Counted from the stretch's first letter, positions 52,242 through 63,615 are shown. The stretch: 64,000 nucleotides of DNA from Cheilinus undulatus (GCF_018320785.1 NC_054879.1:44630698-44694697), one strand, 5' to 3'. The notes: generated from the sequence alone by a model not told the origin. Numbers and translations are program-made.

Positions 52242-55200
52242 GTCAGTAATCGATTTACCATCACGTTCGTAGAGGTGGGGGGAGAAAAACATTAAGAAAT
52301 GCAAAGAAAATGGAGCAGTTAGATGGCTCATTTGTTAGCTTGAAATGACAGCCAAACGGCAGCCTGCTATGTGGATTAAGTGTCTTCTCTTCTTTTGTGT
52401 CACCTTTCCAGGGCTGCAGCAAGGTGATGTTGGGGGTGGTAGGGGCGGCTGTCGTCATCACGTTAATCACAATCACGTCAGTTTATTTAAGCAGTAAGTT
52501 AAAGCTCAAGCTCTGTGTTAGCATGCTGTCTTTTGTGTCGAGTGTGCTGTCTGTTGAAGTTGTATGTGAAAATAAACCACCAATAACTCGTGCAAAGCTT
52601 CATATCACGAATTTAAAAAAGGATGAAAATATTTATTTTGCTGGTACATTATTTTTTTTTAACTTTTAGTCTACTGTTCGGTTTGTATTGTTAGTTGTCT
52701 GTTGAACCTGTCTGTATGGCAAAGTTAAAGAATGAGGATATGAATGAAAAGTTTCTCTGAGTGAGTGCAGTGCAGCGTGTTGCTGAAATGGCGCCATCTT
52801 GCGACGGAAGTTAAAACTAAACGTTTTATTTTCCTTATTAGATTAAAAGTAGAGTTTCTCATTTACGGTGTAAAACGGCCCTAAATCAGTCTCATCTTAA
52901 TGCGGGGTTCCTTTTATGTATGGGGTTCCAAAAGTGTCAAAAGTCATTTTCCCATTTTCTATTCGAGCTTTAGCTCTTCCTGTTCTCTATTTGTGCTACC
53001 TTTGCTCACCTGACCACACCTTTGCTGGTGTCAGTGGCTCAGATAAAGAGCCATCTGTCTGTGTAAATTTAAGCTTAAACTTTAAAGTTAAATGTCATGC
53101 CTTTCATCTTCATGTCATCTGACAGTAGCACTGCCTCTTTTGTTAAGACAGGGCTGTCAAACTCAATCACTGAGGGGACCAGATTCTGGATTCAGGACTA
53201 ACCTGAAGGCCTAACAGGGTCCCCTTTATAACCATAAACCACAGGTGTCAAACTCAAGGCCCGGGGGCCAAATCCGGCCCACAGAACGATTATATCCGGC
53301 CTGCGAGATCTTATCATATTTGTATTATAACTGGCCCACCAGTATGAGGTCTGCAGTTTTCCTCCTGTATGATAATGTAAACTTCAACTTGATTATTTAA
53401 ATATCCTTGTTAAGCTTAAAAAACTGAAAAAGTAAAGAGTAAGAAAGATTTCATAAAAAGTCAAGAATTAATTTGTTTTATTTCATATTTTCAATGTTGC
53501 ATCTCAAGATTATGACTCAAACGTATGATTTTGACTTTTCATTTCATGCTTTGACCTTTTCAACTCATAATTTGGAATTAATATGTCAAGTTTGTATCTT
53601 TTACATCCCTAATTTTAAATTTCAAGTCATATTTTGGCCTTTTCCACTCATAATTTGGACTTTATAATTCACATTTTTATCTTTTAGATCCCTAATTTTA
53701 AATTTTAAGTCATATTTTGACCTTTTCAACTCCTTACTTTGGCTTTTTAGTCCCACATTTTGACTTTTAAACACCTGATTTCAATTTTTTCTCATATTAT
53801 GACATTTTAAATACATTATTATTACATTTTAAATCATATTTTTACCTTTTAAATGCCCAATTTTGAATTTAAATCAATTTAATATTTTCAACTTTTTAAG
53901 TCATCAATTTGAAGTCTTGGTCATATTTTGACATTTTCAACTCCTAATTTTGGCTTTTTAATCCCACATTTTGAACTATCAGGCTCACAGTTTTATATTT
54001 TAAGTCATATTTTGACTTTTAAAGTCATTATTTCAAATATGATCTCATATTTTGACCTTTCAAACATATGATTTCAACTCTCTCCTGGTATATTTTCTCT
54101 TTAAAAACATTCTTTTTCTATTTTTAATATCGTGTTCTGATGTTTTGAACCAATAAATTGGAATTTTTATCTCAGATTTGAGCCTTTAAACTCATCATTT
54201 TTCCTTTTTTTTGAATTTCCAAATGATCTTTCATCAGTGCTTTTTTCACGTTTTATTACTGGTGAAAATGAGGTTGACAGTTATGGTTAAATGTTGACCC
54301 TGTTAGGCCCTCAGGTCAGACCTAAATCCAGAATGTGGCCCCTGCTGTGATTGAGTTTGACACCCCTGCCATAAACTGTCAACCTTGTTTCACCAGTAAT
54401 AAAAGATGAAAAAAAAACGTGATGATGCACTGATGATAAATGATTTTGACATTTAAAAAGTTAAAAAGAAAAGTTTAAAGGCTCACAATCTGAGAAAAGT
54501 ACATTTATTTGTATAAAAAGGTCAAAGCATAAAATTTAAAATTGAAAAATAATGTTTTATTTATTGCAAATATATTAGAAAGAAGTCAAAATTATGAGTT
54601 TAAATGGTCAAAATATGAAAAAAAATTGTAATCATGAAATTAAAAGTAAAAATATGATTTAAAATTTTAAATTGTGAGTCTTGAAGTTCAAACTATGGGA
54701 TTATGAAGTCAAAGTTTGGAGTTGAAAATATTAGATAGAATACAAAATAATTGGTTAAAAAGGTCAAAATATCACTTAAAAATTAGAACTGTGAATCTTA
54801 AAGCTCAAAATATTATATGAGAAGTCAAAATTATGAGTTAAAATGCTCAAAGTATGAAAGTATGATGGGCCAGTTAGAATAGAAATATGAGATCATCCTG
54901 CAGGCCGGATTTAACTGTTCCACAGGCCGGATTTGGCCCCCAGGCCTTGAGTTTGACACCTGTGTGTTAAGACATGTGGTTTAATTGTCTTAATACTTGT
55001 TTTTTTATTGGGGTATTTTTTGTTGTTTTTTAACAGGTTTTTTTGAACATTATGCACACATACCATTAATACAGCTAGATAACAATCAAATCATAAAGTT
55101 GAACTATACATCGTAAGGAAGATAAAATAAATGAAGAGGTAGTAAATAAATGAAAAAAAAAACAAACAAGACAGACCAGTCAAGGTTAAAAAAATATCCC

Positions 55201-58200
55201 TTACTGTGTCTATTTAGTTCCACCCCCCTTTATTATTTTAGGACAACTATACCTTACAGGCATCCTTTCCCCCTTAACACTGTATAAGCCAGGACACATT
55301 ACCACATCCCAGATTATCCAACACCAAGGCCGTAATAATGTCTGTTTTCTTTTGTTTGTTCATTTTGTTGTGTATTTTTGTTACTGTTCTGTGTATGTGT
55401 AAAAAAAAGATATAAGTAGGGTCGGGGGGGCTAAGTAAATAAGATCGGGAACCAGTGTCCTGGCTCTGTGGTAGCTCTGCTTCCATCAAAATAAAGACAA
55501 ATGTGCTTCATTTCAGAATCTGGTGGGACCAAAAGACCATTCACTATTGAAGATTACTTCAATGACACGATAAGGTGGAGATCCTACAATTTATACTGGA
55601 TATCAGGTACAGGGAGCTCTTTTTTTGTTATAAATAATGTATGAATGTTTATTCTGTGCAGAAAATCCTCTTACAGGTACAGTTTTTGTCATCTGTTATT
55701 TCAGACAAGGAGTATCTGCATAAAACTAGAGATGGGAATGTCTTTCTCCACAACGCTGAAACACAAGAGGAATCTTTATATTTGAGCAATTCAACCTTTG
55801 TAAGATACTTTTCTCTCAACATGTTTCTTTACTCTAATTTTTCCTAATGATTCACTCCTTAAATTGATATTTTAACAATCAATTTCCTGCAGACACAAGT
55901 GGATGCGACAGATTATTTGTTGTCAGGTGATCAGAGATACATCGCTTTTGAAAGCAATTACACAAAGGTGAGAAACGGTTCCTCAGATACATTTGTGTGT
56001 CTGTTTTTTACTTTGAAATGCTAGTGTTGCTGTAAGTTTGTTGTCAGCTGTCTAATCAGAAGTGCTTTGTCTGAAATCCAACAGAAATGGAGACATTCGT
56101 TCACAGCCTCATACTCCATCTATGACAGAGAGAGATCGTAAGTTGCCTTGTTTAATCACTAATAAGCTGGGGGATTCAGAAACTCAAGCATGAAATATTC
56201 AAACTTAGTGTTTTTATCATGAAAGTCTTGTTTAGTCGGTCATCATTTTTCATCACATGGAGACATGAGAGAGAAATGCCCTGATTTACCAGGGATCAAT
56301 CTCATTATTTTTATCTTTCTTTCCAGAACGTTTGTTACAACTGGAAGTCCTCCAGCTGATGTGCAGTACTTTACATGGGCCCCCACAGGAAACAAATATG
56401 TAAGTGAGAAATGCAGCAATTTAGTTAAAAGGGCAAACGTTGTTTATACTTTAACAGCACTGACTTTGGGTCACACTGCCTTAATACTCTAGAGCAGTGG
56501 TTCTCAACTGGTCCAGCCATACGGCCCACCACCTACTGTAATGTGAATTATTGATTGATTTATTGATATGCACAATCATAAATTAAGAAACACATACAGA
56601 GATACAAGGTAAACAACTGTGCAGGAGAGGAAAGAAGCCAAAGCGCTTATATAAAATCCTCCCCTCGAAAACGAAATCACCCTATTAGATCATCCAAAGG
56701 GAAAGAAAGAAAAGAAAAAACAAAGGAAGCCACAAAAGGATCAGAGACAAAAGAAAAGTAATAGTAATAAAAGGTTAAGAAAACAACAAAACGACAATGA
56801 TTGATAAACTTTTGACTTCATCCATTTTTGCTAGGCATGATTATTTTGCCTGTACAGAAGATCTCTCATCCAACCAGACCTAAACATTTTGCAAGAGGAT
56901 AAAAGTTTAAGAGATCTGTCTAGGGAGTTCCAGAGTTGGGGACCATGAAATTTGATGAAATTTTTATGTCTGGAGGTACGGCACAGAGGTAATTGGAAGT
57001 TCTTCTGACTTCTTGTTGAATAGGAATGACTGTCTGATGATACCAGAAAGCAGTTCTGAAAAGTGCCTGGAATGTCTTGTTTGTGATGAATGAATTTAAA
57101 CATAAATAGACGTGTTTGAAGCTTGTTAATTGAAAAAACTGACAATAATTTAAATTTCCTAAATAAAGGTGCAGAAGGTGCTTGATTGGTAGAGTTTGAT
57201 ATCATTCTTAAGAATCTTTTCTGAATTAAGAGTGTCTTTTTAAGGTGAGAGGAATATGAGGCAGCCCACACGATGTTACAGTTATCAAGTATGGATAGAT
57301 TAGGCTGTAATACAATGCCATGAGACAGGGTCGATCAACTAAGTGAGAGATTTTCCTGATAATACCATAGGACTTCATCATTTTTTTCCCAACATACTCA
57401 ATGTGGTTTCTCCCGGATAATCCTTCATCGACTAATATACAAAGAAATTTTGTGTAAGAGACTTGTTTGATTACAATGTTATTGATTAGCAGTTTTGAGT
57501 CCTGTTTAGAAAAAGTTTAATTTTTGTTTCTAAAGAGTATATAGTTTGATTTGTTAGCATTCAAGGAGAGCTTGTTCATCTGAAACCATTTAGAGGTGCA
57601 TTTTTGATTAGGCATCCAAAGTCTGAGTGGGACATGACAGTATTTGTATCATCCGCAAATAAAATGGGCAGAGAAGACTCAGTCATTACAGCAAAATCAT
57701 TAATAAAAATTAGAAACAGAAGAGGCCCAAGAATCGACCCTTGTGGCACACCATAGTGTAGTTTAACTTTCTTAGAAGCCTGACCATTAATACATACATA
57801 TTATTCTCTGTTGCTAAGGTAATCACTAAACCATCTAAATACAAAGTCTTGAAGCCCATACCGGTGGAGTTTTAACAGGAGAATATCATGGTCTACTGTG
57901 TCAAATGCTTTAGAGAGGTCCAAGAATATGCCAATAGCAAACATATTTTTATCTAGTGCAGTAGAAATTCTATCTGTAAGTTGCAAACGTGCCATATATG
58001 TTGAGTGCTTTTTACGAAATCCCCCTTCAAATCTGAGAGACCTAGAGCAGTTTGCAAAAGAAGAGTGGTCCAAAATTCCAGTTGAGAGGTTTAAGAAGCT
58101 TGTTGATGGTTAGAGGAAGCGATTGGTTTCAGTTATTTTTTCCCAAGGGTGTGCAACCAAATATTAAGTTGAGGGTGCAAACAATTTTGTCCGTCCCATT

Positions 58201-61200
58201 TTTTGAGTTTTGTGTAAAATTATGTCAATTTTGTCTTTTTTCTTCAGATTTTTTGTGTTGTTCCGAAGCACATAAAGAAAATGAACATGTGTATACCAAA
58301 AACATTTGTAATTGCAACAATTTCTGGGGGAAATGGTGTATTTTCTGGAAAAATTCCAGGGATGCCAATACTTTCGTCCATGACTGTATGTTTGCAAACA
58401 ATATCATAGAAAGTTTTTTTTTTTTCATTTTAAATTTTGTTTTACAGGCATATGTTGTAGATTACAACATTTTTCTTAAATCAGACGTCACTGCTGAAGC
58501 TGTTCAGGTGACCCACAATGGGAAAAAGAATGAGATCCTTAATGGCATCCCTGACTGGGTCTATGAAGGTAAGAACATTTTTAGACCTCAGAAAAACATG
58601 TGACTCGTTCTTTGCACACAGGATCATTGCAGATTTTTTTTTTCCATTTCAGAGGAAGTGTTTGCATCTAACGGGGCAATATGGTGGTCCACAACCAGCA
58701 GTCTTTTGGCTTATGCTGAGTTTAATGACACAGACGTTCACAAAGTGGAGTTCTCCTGGTATGGATCTGAGCAGTACCCAGAAACTGTGGCTGTCCCATA
58801 CCCTAAGGTTTGATTCTTACATGGAAATGAAATATTATGAGCACAGGTTTTCAAACAGGTTGTTCAAGGAAAAACTGCCTCTAAATTTGACAAGATTACT
58901 TTTTATACCTTATACCTTTTATATATGCTCTGGCTTAATACGGTAAAGTCAACTAATAGTGAATATGAAACATTACATTTCTAATTAAAGAAAAAAACTC
59001 AGATTTCTCTGTCCTTTTATTTTAAGTCTTGCATGCACAGTCATGGTGCATAATTAGTTTTGTTTTTGTGTTTGTTGTAGGCTGGGTCGACCCTCACCAA
59101 GGTGAAACTGTTTGTGGTTGATACTACAAATCCATCCCGACGCACACAGGTGGCTCCTCCAGCGTCTGTTGCTTCTGGGTCCGTATATTCTTCACTTTAT
59201 TTCATCATTTAACACCAGAGGCAAATACAGCATCCTCGTGTTCTGTGTGATGTGAAAATCTTCTCATCTTCTGTCGCCTTTTGCTCAGTGATCACATTTT
59301 GTGCTCAGTGAACTGGATTACAGACGAACGCGTCGCTGTGCAGTGGCTCACAAGAAAACAGAATTACGTGGTTGTACAGATCTATGACTTCGATGGAAGC
59401 AACTGGAGAGAAAAACAGGTAGCTGTCTGGTCAGAAAACCCTGTGTGGCGTCAGAATAGATCCTCTAATGCAGGGGTTCTCAACCTTTTCAACCCGTGAC
59501 CCCCAAAATAAAGGTCCCAGAGAATGGGGACCCCCACTGTATCTGAGGGTGGCTGAACACAGCCATGCACAATTAAGAATAGTCATGTAGAGACAAGGCC
59601 GTCCATAAGGGGGGATAAAGGGGAGAGCTTTCTGGGGCCCAGCCAAACTGGGGGCCCATGGAGGTCAGCAAAATCATGGTCTATTGTAAAGTTAAGCTGT
59701 GATATGCATATTTTATGTTTAACCTGAAAAAAGAACCACTCTTATCAATGAAGTCTCTTTGTGAAATCATTTGTGTAGCATATAGCCTTTTTGAAGATTA
59801 TTATTTTGTTAAAAAAAAAATTAAATGGGTTAAAAATTGAAAAAAATAGTTAATAGTGACAAAAATGATGGAAAGGTGGTGAAATTGGATCTTTAAAGTA
59901 GCAGAAATGGGTTAGAAGTAGCAAAAATTATGTCAGAATGGCAAAAATAACTGAAAAAAAGGCAAAAATGGGCATAAATTGTGCTAAAGTGGAATTAATA
60001 GTGGCTGAAAAGGCTTTAAAATGGCAAAAATAAGCATTAAATGCCAAAAATTTGTTAAAATTTGTGGGAGAAAATGATGAAAACTGTTTAAGATTTGGCA
60101 AAATTGGTGTAAAGTAGCAACAGAGGAATTTTAGAAATATTATAAGGTTTTTTTGGGAATCTGGGGACCCCCCCTCTCAGTGTCTCGCTACCCCTAAGGG
60201 GGTCCTGACCCCAAGGTTGAGAACCACTGCTCTAATGCAGTGGAACTCAATCTTGTCACACTTGAGGGTACACTGAAAATATTCTGTCCATTAACATCCC
60301 CTGCTTTTGAGAAAAAGGTGAATAGTTTTTTGTGGAATGAAAAGCATTATTAATGGTGTGTTTAGTGATAGGGTTAGATCTTTTTTATAGACATTTATAC
60401 GCTTATCATAGTTCATATAAAGAATAATACATTTTAACAGATTAACAGAGACGGATTCTGCAGCCACAGCCATATCTGAAGCCCATGCTAAGGTCATTGA
60501 AGACTGATTCATGTCATTTTAAGAATGTAAACCCACGTGCGTAGGCAGTTTTACCATCAGCATAGGTAGGAAATAACCTGGGCTGTTGTGCTCCAAGGGG
60601 ACTAAAGATATAGCCATGTACTCAAATATGAGATATATGTCTAAGATTACTTTCAGTGATGACCTGAATGTAAATAAGGGCTCAGGAGTGAATAAAATAG
60701 CATCAAAATAGATTTTGATTATCCAAAGAAGCCCCTGGGAAGAACTCCTGTCCCAGACAGCAAAGTCCAAGCCCCTTAAAAGGCCCTAGATGTCTACATA
60801 TCAGGCAAATTACAGTAAGGTAGATCCCCATGGACATATTGTAACATAAATAGGTGAATTACTGTGTGGTAAAATGGCATGCATTGAATAAAAATGTTTG
60901 ATTTATGGTAGAAAAATGGATTCTGCAACAATAGTGAGCATATCTAGTGCTTATAAAGTACATACCCCCTTGGATGTTTTACCTTTTTATTGAGTTTCTA
61001 AATCAATCATGTTCAATATAATTATGCTTTTTGTCAAAGTGAAAGTAGATTTCTGCAAAGTAATGTCAATTATACAAAAATGTAATACAAAATAAGTGAC
61101 TGCAATATTCACCCCCTGCAAAGTAACTGACTTAATTCAACAGAGGACCAGACAATTGGAGCTAGTAGTCTCACAGTTGGGGATCACCTGAGTGCAGTTA

Positions 61201-62973
61201 ATGTGTCTCAGTGATTGTAGTATAAAGACACCTGTGTCTGGAAGATCCAGTCACTGGTTAATCAGAATTTCTGGCTACTATTATACCATGAAGGCAAAAG
61301 AACACTCCAAGCAACTCAGAGAAAATGTTATTAAAAAGTATAAATCAGGGGATGGAAATAAATCAAGGCGCTGAACATCCCCCAGAGTTCAGTAAAATCA
61401 TCAAAAAATAGAAGGAATATGGCACATGTGTAAACTAAACAGAACACATCCCACCCTCTCCACTGCCCAGCATCGCTCTTTATTTCCTTTCATTCATTTA
61501 TACGTGATTACATCTTTGCTTTTTTACAGAAATTTGAGCAAACAAGCAAGACAGGCTGGGTCGGCCATGTAAGTTACCAGAATGAACTTCTGTTGACTCT
61601 TAAATGTCTGTTAATTGTTTGTATTTCTATAAAACATCTGTCTTTTCCAGTATGTGCCCTTGCCTCTGTTCTTCTCTGAGGATAAACTCAGTTTCTACAA
61701 AGTGATGAGCGACACTCAGGGCTACAAACATATCCATTATGTCAAAGATGTAAGTATTTTATCTGCTGCATGAGAAATAAGCTGCGCTCCACTTTTCTTT
61801 GGTGTTGAGTTATATATTTACTCTCATTAAGGGCAAAGCAACACCTATTACCTCAGGGAAGTGGGAAGTCATCTACATATCCAAATTAACAAGAGATGCA
61901 ATGTAAGTGATGGCGCCCTAAATTTACTGGAAAAATTCTAAACTTAAAGATAAATATGAAGAAATATGTAAATCTGATTTACGTTTTTTTCTATAGATAT
62001 TTTGTGAGTAACGAGTACCAAGGAATACCTGTGAAGAGAAATCTTTACAAGTAAGGTCTTGCTTACTGCCTATTTGTGTTCCTTTTTTTAGCATGCACAT
62101 AGCATGACCTCGGTGACATCAGTGATGCAGGTTGCTTCTTGTTTGTTTGCCAGGGTCATGATTGGAAGCAGTCCCTCGGCCCCTCAGTGTCTCACCTGTG
62201 GCTTGTATGAGGACAGGTGTCAGTACAACTCAGCTTATCTCAGCTATGACGCCTCGTACTACCGAATGGACTGCTACGGTCAGTTAGCCACCCGCGTTTT
62301 CCCTTTTAAGCAATAAACCATCCACAGCAGATGTGTTAGGAACACCTGTACTCACTTCCTAAGTCATACACATGACTTTATGTGTGAACAACCCTGAATG
62401 CATTTTGTATTTTTTGCTCTAAGCAGGACCTGGATTTCCCCTTTACACTCTCATGGACAACAGAGGAGCAGGTGGAGGTCTGTATGCTGATGAAATCATG
62501 CAGGTTTCACTTTCTACTCTAACTCTATTCAAATATGCCGGGTGTAAGTTTGCAAAAAATACAAAAATATCTGATGATTTTTCATCATTTCTCTTTCTCT
62601 GTATAGTTTTCTACACTTGAATATAAAGACATGAAACATAAGAAGGGGTGGGGGAAGACGTCTGGTTCAAATGGGTCCCAAGGGGAGGATAACTGAGGCT
62701 CTTTGCGTTCTAAGATCTGCCTCAAGCATCCAATGCTAGTGATGATTATGATAAAGGATTAAGGATATAAAGGTTTAAATAAAATTTCTGACATGTTTTA
62801 ATTCATTTTTGTTAAAAGTTATAAAAGTAAACCAATTTAAAAGTAGCTTTTGTTCTGCTTTTGTTTTTTTTCAGAGATCTCCGTTCTTGAGGACAACAAG
62901 GAAATTAAAAATATTCTTTCAGAATTCCAAATGCCAACAATGCAACATGGTACATTTAAGATAGCAGGATTTG
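52239..62973 (+). CDS. dpp4/fap: dpp4/fap-like type II membrane serine protease (S9B), 18 exons, 3' partial
   Basis: Encodes the N-terminal 504 residues of a dipeptidyl peptidase 4 / fibroblast activation protein homologue, a cell-surface dimer that removes X-Pro or X-Ala dipeptides. Exons: 52239-52241, 52412-52493, 55517-55606, 55705-55799, 55893-55967, 56085-56137, 56327-56399, 58448-58568, 58653-58807, 59081-59178, 59289-59418, 61530-61568, 61651-61749, 61832-61902, 61997-62050, 62154-62278, 62427-62477, 62875-62973. Residues 6-26 form the signal anchor; the beta-propeller follows with KWRHSF (Arg118, DPP4 Arg125 equivalent) and DWVYEEEVF (Glu198-199, the substrate N-terminus clamp), then CLTCGLYEDRCQY. 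The Ser-Asp-His triad is not in the window. The anchor (MLGVVGAAVVITLITI) and DHILC favour DPP4, while GYKHIHYVKD, ITDERV and synteny beside ifih1 favour FAP, so the paralogue is left open. Confidence 0.92.
52412..52493 (+). CDS. dpp4/fap: dpp4/fap exon 2: signal anchor
   Basis: GCSKVMLGVVGAAVVITLIT and on: a five-residue cytoplasmic tail with Lys, then a hydrophobic membrane span, type II orientation. 82 nt, phase 1 exit before gtaagt. Confidence 0.9.
52494..53140. other. dpp4/fap intron 2, first part
   Basis: Nothing recognised before the hAT insertion. Confidence 0.45.
53141..54972. mobile_element. Non-autonomous hAT (family B), outer element, TSD TGTTAAGA
   Basis: About 53149-54964: begins CAGGGCTGTCAAACTCAATCAC and ends CCAGGCCTTGAGTTTGACACC. 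Flanked by TGTTAAGA at 53141-53148 and 54965-54972. A second family B copy is inserted within it in opposite orientation. Confidence 0.88.
53232..54376. mobile_element. Non-autonomous hAT (family B), inner nested copy, TSD CCATAAAC
   Basis: 53240-54368 begins CACAGGTGTCAAACTCAAGGCC and ends GATTGAGTTTGACACCCCTG, flanked by CCATAAAC on both sides. Its left part is very like the copy at 5987 (tggcccaccagtatgaggtc occurs in both). Confidence 0.9.
54973..55516. other. dpp4/fap intron 2, end
   Basis: AT-rich, unassigned. Confidence 0.45.
55517..55606 (+). CDS. dpp4/fap: dpp4/fap exon 3
   Basis: KRPFTIEDYFNDTIRWRSYN, then LYWIS; matches the start of the propeller (DYLKNTYR.LKLYSLRWIS type). An N-glycosylation site NDT. 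Confidence 0.92.
55705..55799 (+). CDS. dpp4/fap: dpp4/fap exon 4
   Basis: DKEYLHKTRDGNVFLHNAET, then LYLSNSTF with a conserved NST sequon. 95 nt, phase 0 exit. Confidence 0.93.
55893..55967 (+). CDS. dpp4/fap: dpp4/fap exon 5
   Basis: DYLLSGDQRYIAFESNYTK, propeller blade equivalent to DYSISPDGQFILLEYNYVK. 75 nt. Confidence 0.93.
56085..56137 (+). CDS. dpp4/fap: dpp4/fap exon 6
   Basis: KWRHSFTASYSIYDRER, with the Arg that contacts substrate carbonyl in DPP4. 53 nt, phase 2 exit. Confidence 0.93.
56327..56399 (+). CDS. dpp4/fap: dpp4/fap exon 7
   Basis: STFVTTGSPPADVQYFTWAP, then TGNKY, equivalent to the WSPVGxKLAYV blade. 73 nt. Confidence 0.92.
56495..56545. mobile_element. hAT left-end fragment
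   Basis: CAGTGGTTCTCAACTGGTCCAG preceded by CTCTAGAG; no right end found, apparently cut off by the LINE. Confidence 0.5.
56545..58035 (-). mobile_element. LINE with broken non-LTR reverse transcriptase, minus strand
   Basis: Read on the minus strand: FLDLSKAFDTVDHDILLLKL (57801-58073), GPLLFLIFINDF and ILFADDTN (catalytic ADD) between 57730 and 57640, and a C-terminal block SYSTRSQKNFQLPLCRTSRH (56831-57271). The order and motifs are those of CR1/L2/jockey-like LINEs. Frameshifts separate the pieces and the 5' part is missing. Confidence 0.85.
58035..58387 (+). mobile_element. Tc1-like element 3' fragment
   Basis: Starts within the transposase C terminus (LEQFAKEEWSKIPVERFKKL, then VDG and stop) and runs to the right end gatgccaatactttcgtccatgactg before TA. 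It abuts the LINE. Confidence 0.75.
58448..58568 (+). CDS. dpp4/fap: dpp4/fap exon 8
   Basis: AYVVDYNIFLK and EILNGIPDWVYE, the start of the Glu clamp loop. 121 nt, phase 1 exit. Confidence 0.95.
58653..58807 (+). CDS. dpp4/fap: dpp4/fap exon 9
   Basis: Completes the EEE motif; EEVFASNGAIWWSTTSSLLA, YAEFNDTDVHKVEFSWYG and VPYPK. The usual SPNG before FLAYA is replaced by STTS. 155 nt. Confidence 0.95.
59081..59178 (+). CDS. dpp4/fap: dpp4/fap exon 10
   Basis: AGSTLTKVKLFVVDTTNPSR, then APPASVASG. 98 nt, phase 2 exit; donor gtccgt is weak but keeps the frame. Confidence 0.9.
59289..59418 (+). CDS. dpp4/fap: dpp4/fap exon 11
   Basis: DHILCSVNWITDERVAVQWL, TRKQNYVVVQIYDFDGSNWR. 130 nt, phase 0 exit. 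Confidence 0.95.
59463..60237. mobile_element. Non-autonomous hAT (family D), perfect TSD
   Basis: 59471-60229 starts CAGGGGTTCTCAACCTTTTC and ends CCAAGGTTGAGAACCACTG, flanked by CTCTAATG on both sides. The interior holds a ggcaaaaatgggcataaa array. It lies 52 bp after a dpp4/fap donor. Confidence 0.93.
60238..60956. other. dpp4/fap intron 11, middle
   Basis: No recognised feature. Confidence 0.45.
60957..61432 (+). mobile_element. Tc1-like element 5' fragment
   Basis: After a long 5' leader (agtacatacccccttggatg...), 61289-61374 encodes MKAKEHSKQLRENVIKKYKS, the transposase helix-turn-helix start, and a shifted frame continues to about 61420. The catalytic core is absent. Confidence 0.7.
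61530..61568 (+). CDS. dpp4/fap: dpp4/fap exon 12
   Basis: A 39-nt exon KFEQTSKTGWVGH, equivalent to the conserved (E)xSxTGWxG motif. Acceptor tttacag, donor gtaagt. Confidence 0.92.
61651..61749 (+). CDS. dpp4/fap: dpp4/fap exon 13
   Basis: DKLSFYKVMSDTQGYKHIHY, then VKD, very close to the FAP version of this blade. 99 nt. Confidence 0.94.
61832..61902 (+). CDS. dpp4/fap: dpp4/fap exon 14
   Basis: GKATPITSGKWEVIYISKLT, then RDA. 71 nt, phase 2 exit. Confidence 0.94.
61997..62050 (+). CDS. dpp4/fap: dpp4/fap exon 15
   Basis: IYFVSNEYQGIPVKRNLY. 54 nt, phase 2 in and out. Confidence 0.94.
62154..62278 (+). CDS. dpp4/fap: dpp4/fap exon 16: Cys-rich segment
   Basis: VMIGSSPSAPQCLTCGLYED, RCQYNSAYLSYDASYYRMDC; the conserved disulphide cysteines of DPP4/FAP. 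125 nt. Confidence 0.95.
62427..62477 (+). CDS. dpp4/fap: dpp4/fap exon 17
   Basis: GPGFPLYTLMDNRGAGG, end of the propeller. 51 nt, phase 1 both ends; acceptor aagcag, donor gtctgt. Confidence 0.9.
62875..62973 (+). CDS. dpp4/fap: dpp4/fap exon 18 (last in window)
   Basis: EISVLEDNKEIKNILSEFQM, then the link toward the hydrolase domain (TFKIAGF). Donor gtaaga; the next exon is not found before the window ends. Confidence 0.93.
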
Positions 62974-63615
62974 GTAAGACAACATTTCTTAGTTTATTGT
63001 TGCAGAATAGACTAGAATGTCTTTATTCTCACTGTAAATTGTACAACCAAGTTTGCTGTATTTCTCTAAAACAGACGAATACCTTCCATCATATCCAGCC
63101 ACGTACACATAAAAGTTATTTTAAAAAGGTGATTTAAAAAGATGTAGATGAAAGAGAGAAATATCAGTATAAATCAAGTTTATTGAGTGTAGTCTTCAAA
63201 TCACAGAACGAAAATTCAGCCACCATGGGGCTTTCAATCAAAACAATAACATAGATTCACACTGCTCAGTTTCACCTTCTCCACTGCTGACCTCCTGTTT
63301 TGAATTTATCACTCTGAATGATTTTCACATTAGTATGGTGAAAAGCTGTTAAAATTTGTTTTCCTGTTTAACACTGTAAGCGAGGGATTTAACGCTTTCA
63401 AAATTTCATTGAACAAAAATACCTCTGCAACAAGTCCACAGTACAGTATTAACTGTGGTATAAAACAAAAAACGTCGAATGAAGACTTGGTAAAAAAAAA
63501 AAAAAAAGATGTCAGCATTTATTGAGCAACAATTGCTCTTTGTGCAAAAAAGTGCCAATATGTGATCTGTTGAGATCTCATGCTGTGTTCGGAAAATGGG
63601 CTTGAAAAAACATCC
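62974..63615. other. dpp4/fap intron 18, first part
   Basis: No further exon or repeat recognised. Confidence 0.5.

Noticed and set aside
51857..52249. 129-codon open frame before the dpp4/fap start
   Set aside because: Begins in a GAAA microsatellite and runs over the 5' UTR in a frame not joined to the protease; no family resemblance.
58052..58603. Long frame running into dpp4/fap exon 8
   Set aside because: Only 58448-58568 is exon; the upstream part is Tc1 3' end and intron read-through.
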